Of a stretch of 64,000 nucleotides of DNA, positions 63,405 to 64,000 are shown piece after piece. The position numbers and the translations under genes are program-made. Numbering within the stretch: position 1 is the first letter of the stretch; each line of letters opens with the position of its first letter. The notes under the pieces were generated by a model. It did not search any database. It was not told the origin of the DNA and saw only the letters and a program-made list of their open reading frames with translations. Source of the DNA: Frigoribacterium endophyticum (GTDB taxonomy: Bacteria; Actinomycetota; Actinomycetes; Actinomycetales; Microbacteriaceae); NCBI RefSeq assembly GCF_011759585.1, contig NZ_JAAOYV010000003.1, positions 96,083-160,082 of the forward strand. The letters run 5' to 3'.

Positions 63405-63830
63405 ATGACACTGGAGATCGCCTACACCGCCATCGCCCACGCCACCGGAGGCGGCCGCGACGGCCACGTCCGCAGCGAGGACGACCGTCTCGACTTCGAG
63501 ACCCGCCCGCCGAAGGAACTCGGCGGCAACGGCGAGGGCACCAACCCCGAGCAGCTCTTCGCGGCCGGCTACGCGGCCTGCTTCCTCAGCGCGATGCACT
63601 CCGTCGCCCGTGGTCTCGGCGTCGACACGAAGGACAGCTCGGTCAGCGCGAGCGTCGGCATCGGCCCGAACGGCGAGGGCGGCTTCGGCCTCGCGGTCGA
63701 GCTCGACATCTACACGCCGAACGTCCCCGCCGAGCGTCGCCAGGAGCTCGCCGACGCCGCGCACCACGTCTGCCCCTACTCGAACGCCACCCGCGGCAAC
63801 GTCGAGGTGACCCTGACGCTGGTCGACTGA
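63405..63830 (+). CDS. ohr: Organic hydroperoxide resistance protein
   Basis: 141 residues from ATG at 63405. OsmC-superfamily thiol peroxidase reducing organic hydroperoxides. Redox cysteines Cys59 in GYAACFLSAMH and Cys123 in HVCPYSNATRGN are both present. The VEL-DIYTPN segment and length match Ohr rather than OsmC. An OhrR-type regulator is not seen in the window. It ends about 45 bp before the artefactual G/C runs. Confidence 0.93.
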   Translation: MTLEIAYTAIAHATGGGRDGHVRSEDDRLDFETRPPKELGGNGEGTNPEQLFAAGYAACFLSAMHSVARGLGVDTKDSSVSASVGIGPNGEGGFGLAVELDIYTPNVPAERRQELADAAHHVCPYSNATRGNVEVTLTLVD

Positions 63831-63876
63831 CCCGCCCGCTGCACCGCAGCACCGCAGTACTGGAGCACCGAGGAGG

Positions 63877-64000
63877 CGGGGCCCCCCCCCGCGGGGGGGG
63901 CCCCCCCCGGCCCGGCCCCCCCCGGGGGGGCCCCCCCCCCCCCGCCCCCCCCGGGGGCCGCCCCCCCCCCCCCCCCGGGGGGGGGGGGGGGCCCCCCCGG
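63877..64000. other. Artefactual poly-G/poly-C tract at the contig end
   Basis: From about 63877 the sequence is almost only runs of C and G up to 18 bases long, with no A or T after about 63876. No known biological element looks like this. It resembles low-quality base calls at a contig edge and should be trimmed. Confidence 0.9.

Noticed and set aside
60702..63767. A 1021-residue open frame on the minus strand over purA and its neighbours
   Set aside because: Shadow of purA, the GNAT gene and others; the plus-strand and minus-strand genes with clear motifs explain the region.

Overview
The window is very GC-rich DNA from an actinobacterium. Microbacteriaceae is the most likely family: GTG starts and 4-bp GTGA/ATGA overlaps between genes are common, there is a perfect HspR/HAIR operator, a mycothiol-type DinB/maleylpyruvate isomerase protein, a DUF3151 gene and a septum-formation-domain protein. 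The genus cannot be named from the sequence alone. No tRNA, rRNA, CRISPR array, transposase or prophage gene was seen. The last ~120 bases are artificial-looking runs of G and C at a contig end.

Layout. 1-8.3 kb: three secreted proteins sharing an Ig-like domain and, in two of them, a tandem WSWTR/FVQD module; between them lie a ClpB-type disaggregase lacking its N-domain and controlled by a HAIR box, and trpF. 8.4-14.9 kb: a DUF3060 lipoprotein, then a four-gene fully overlapping operon (lipoprotein, adaptor, ABC ATPase, MacB-like permease) divergent from a two-component system. 14.9-19.5 kb: nitroreductase, threonine aldolase, alpha-carbonic anhydrase lipoprotein, a hypothetical protein and an AEC transporter. 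19.4-41.1 kb: an exopolysaccharide or surface-glycan locus (flippase, two polymerase-like proteins, glycosyltransferases, PglC-like initiating transferase, PglE-like aminotransferase, Wzc-like kinase, PglF/WbpM-like dehydratase), interleaved with exonuclease III, a GntR regulator, pyrE, a septum-formation protein and a HAD phosphatase. 41.3-48.6 kb: a TrmH methyltransferase, DUF3151, a YhgE/Pip exporter with a degenerate ABC-ATPase-like partner and its TetR repressor, an SGNH-like protein and small proteins. 48.8-60.6 kb: a xylose/xyloside locus (xylA, LacI regulator, sugar ABC importer, GH31 alpha-xylosidase, ROK regulator, xylB) with a DtxR-type regulator inside it. 60.7-63.8 kb: purA, a DinB-like protein, a GNAT acetyltransferase and Ohr.

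How the parts work together. The best candidate for an undescribed system is 32285-36316: two acyl carrier proteins, two KASIII-type enzymes with intact Cys-His-Asn triads, an SDR reductase and a PglD/NeuD-type acyltransferase. With the PglF-, PglE- and PglC-like genes of the same locus they suggest a surface glycan whose bacillosamine-like sugar is N-acylated from a dedicated acyl-ACP supply. A second signal is a palindromic promoter element (ACATGTNACAT and variants) in front of the secreted proteins, the lipoprotein, the two-component/ABC cluster and several glycan genes, suggesting one unidentified envelope regulon. In the xylose locus three 21-bp sites of identical architecture (TTCGTTG-N7-CGACAAA type) precede xylA, lacI and xylB, and two LacI-type palindromes flank the LacI gene. 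The decamer GGAGGCGCGG occurs at least 29 times across the window, in genes and intergenic DNA, on both strands.
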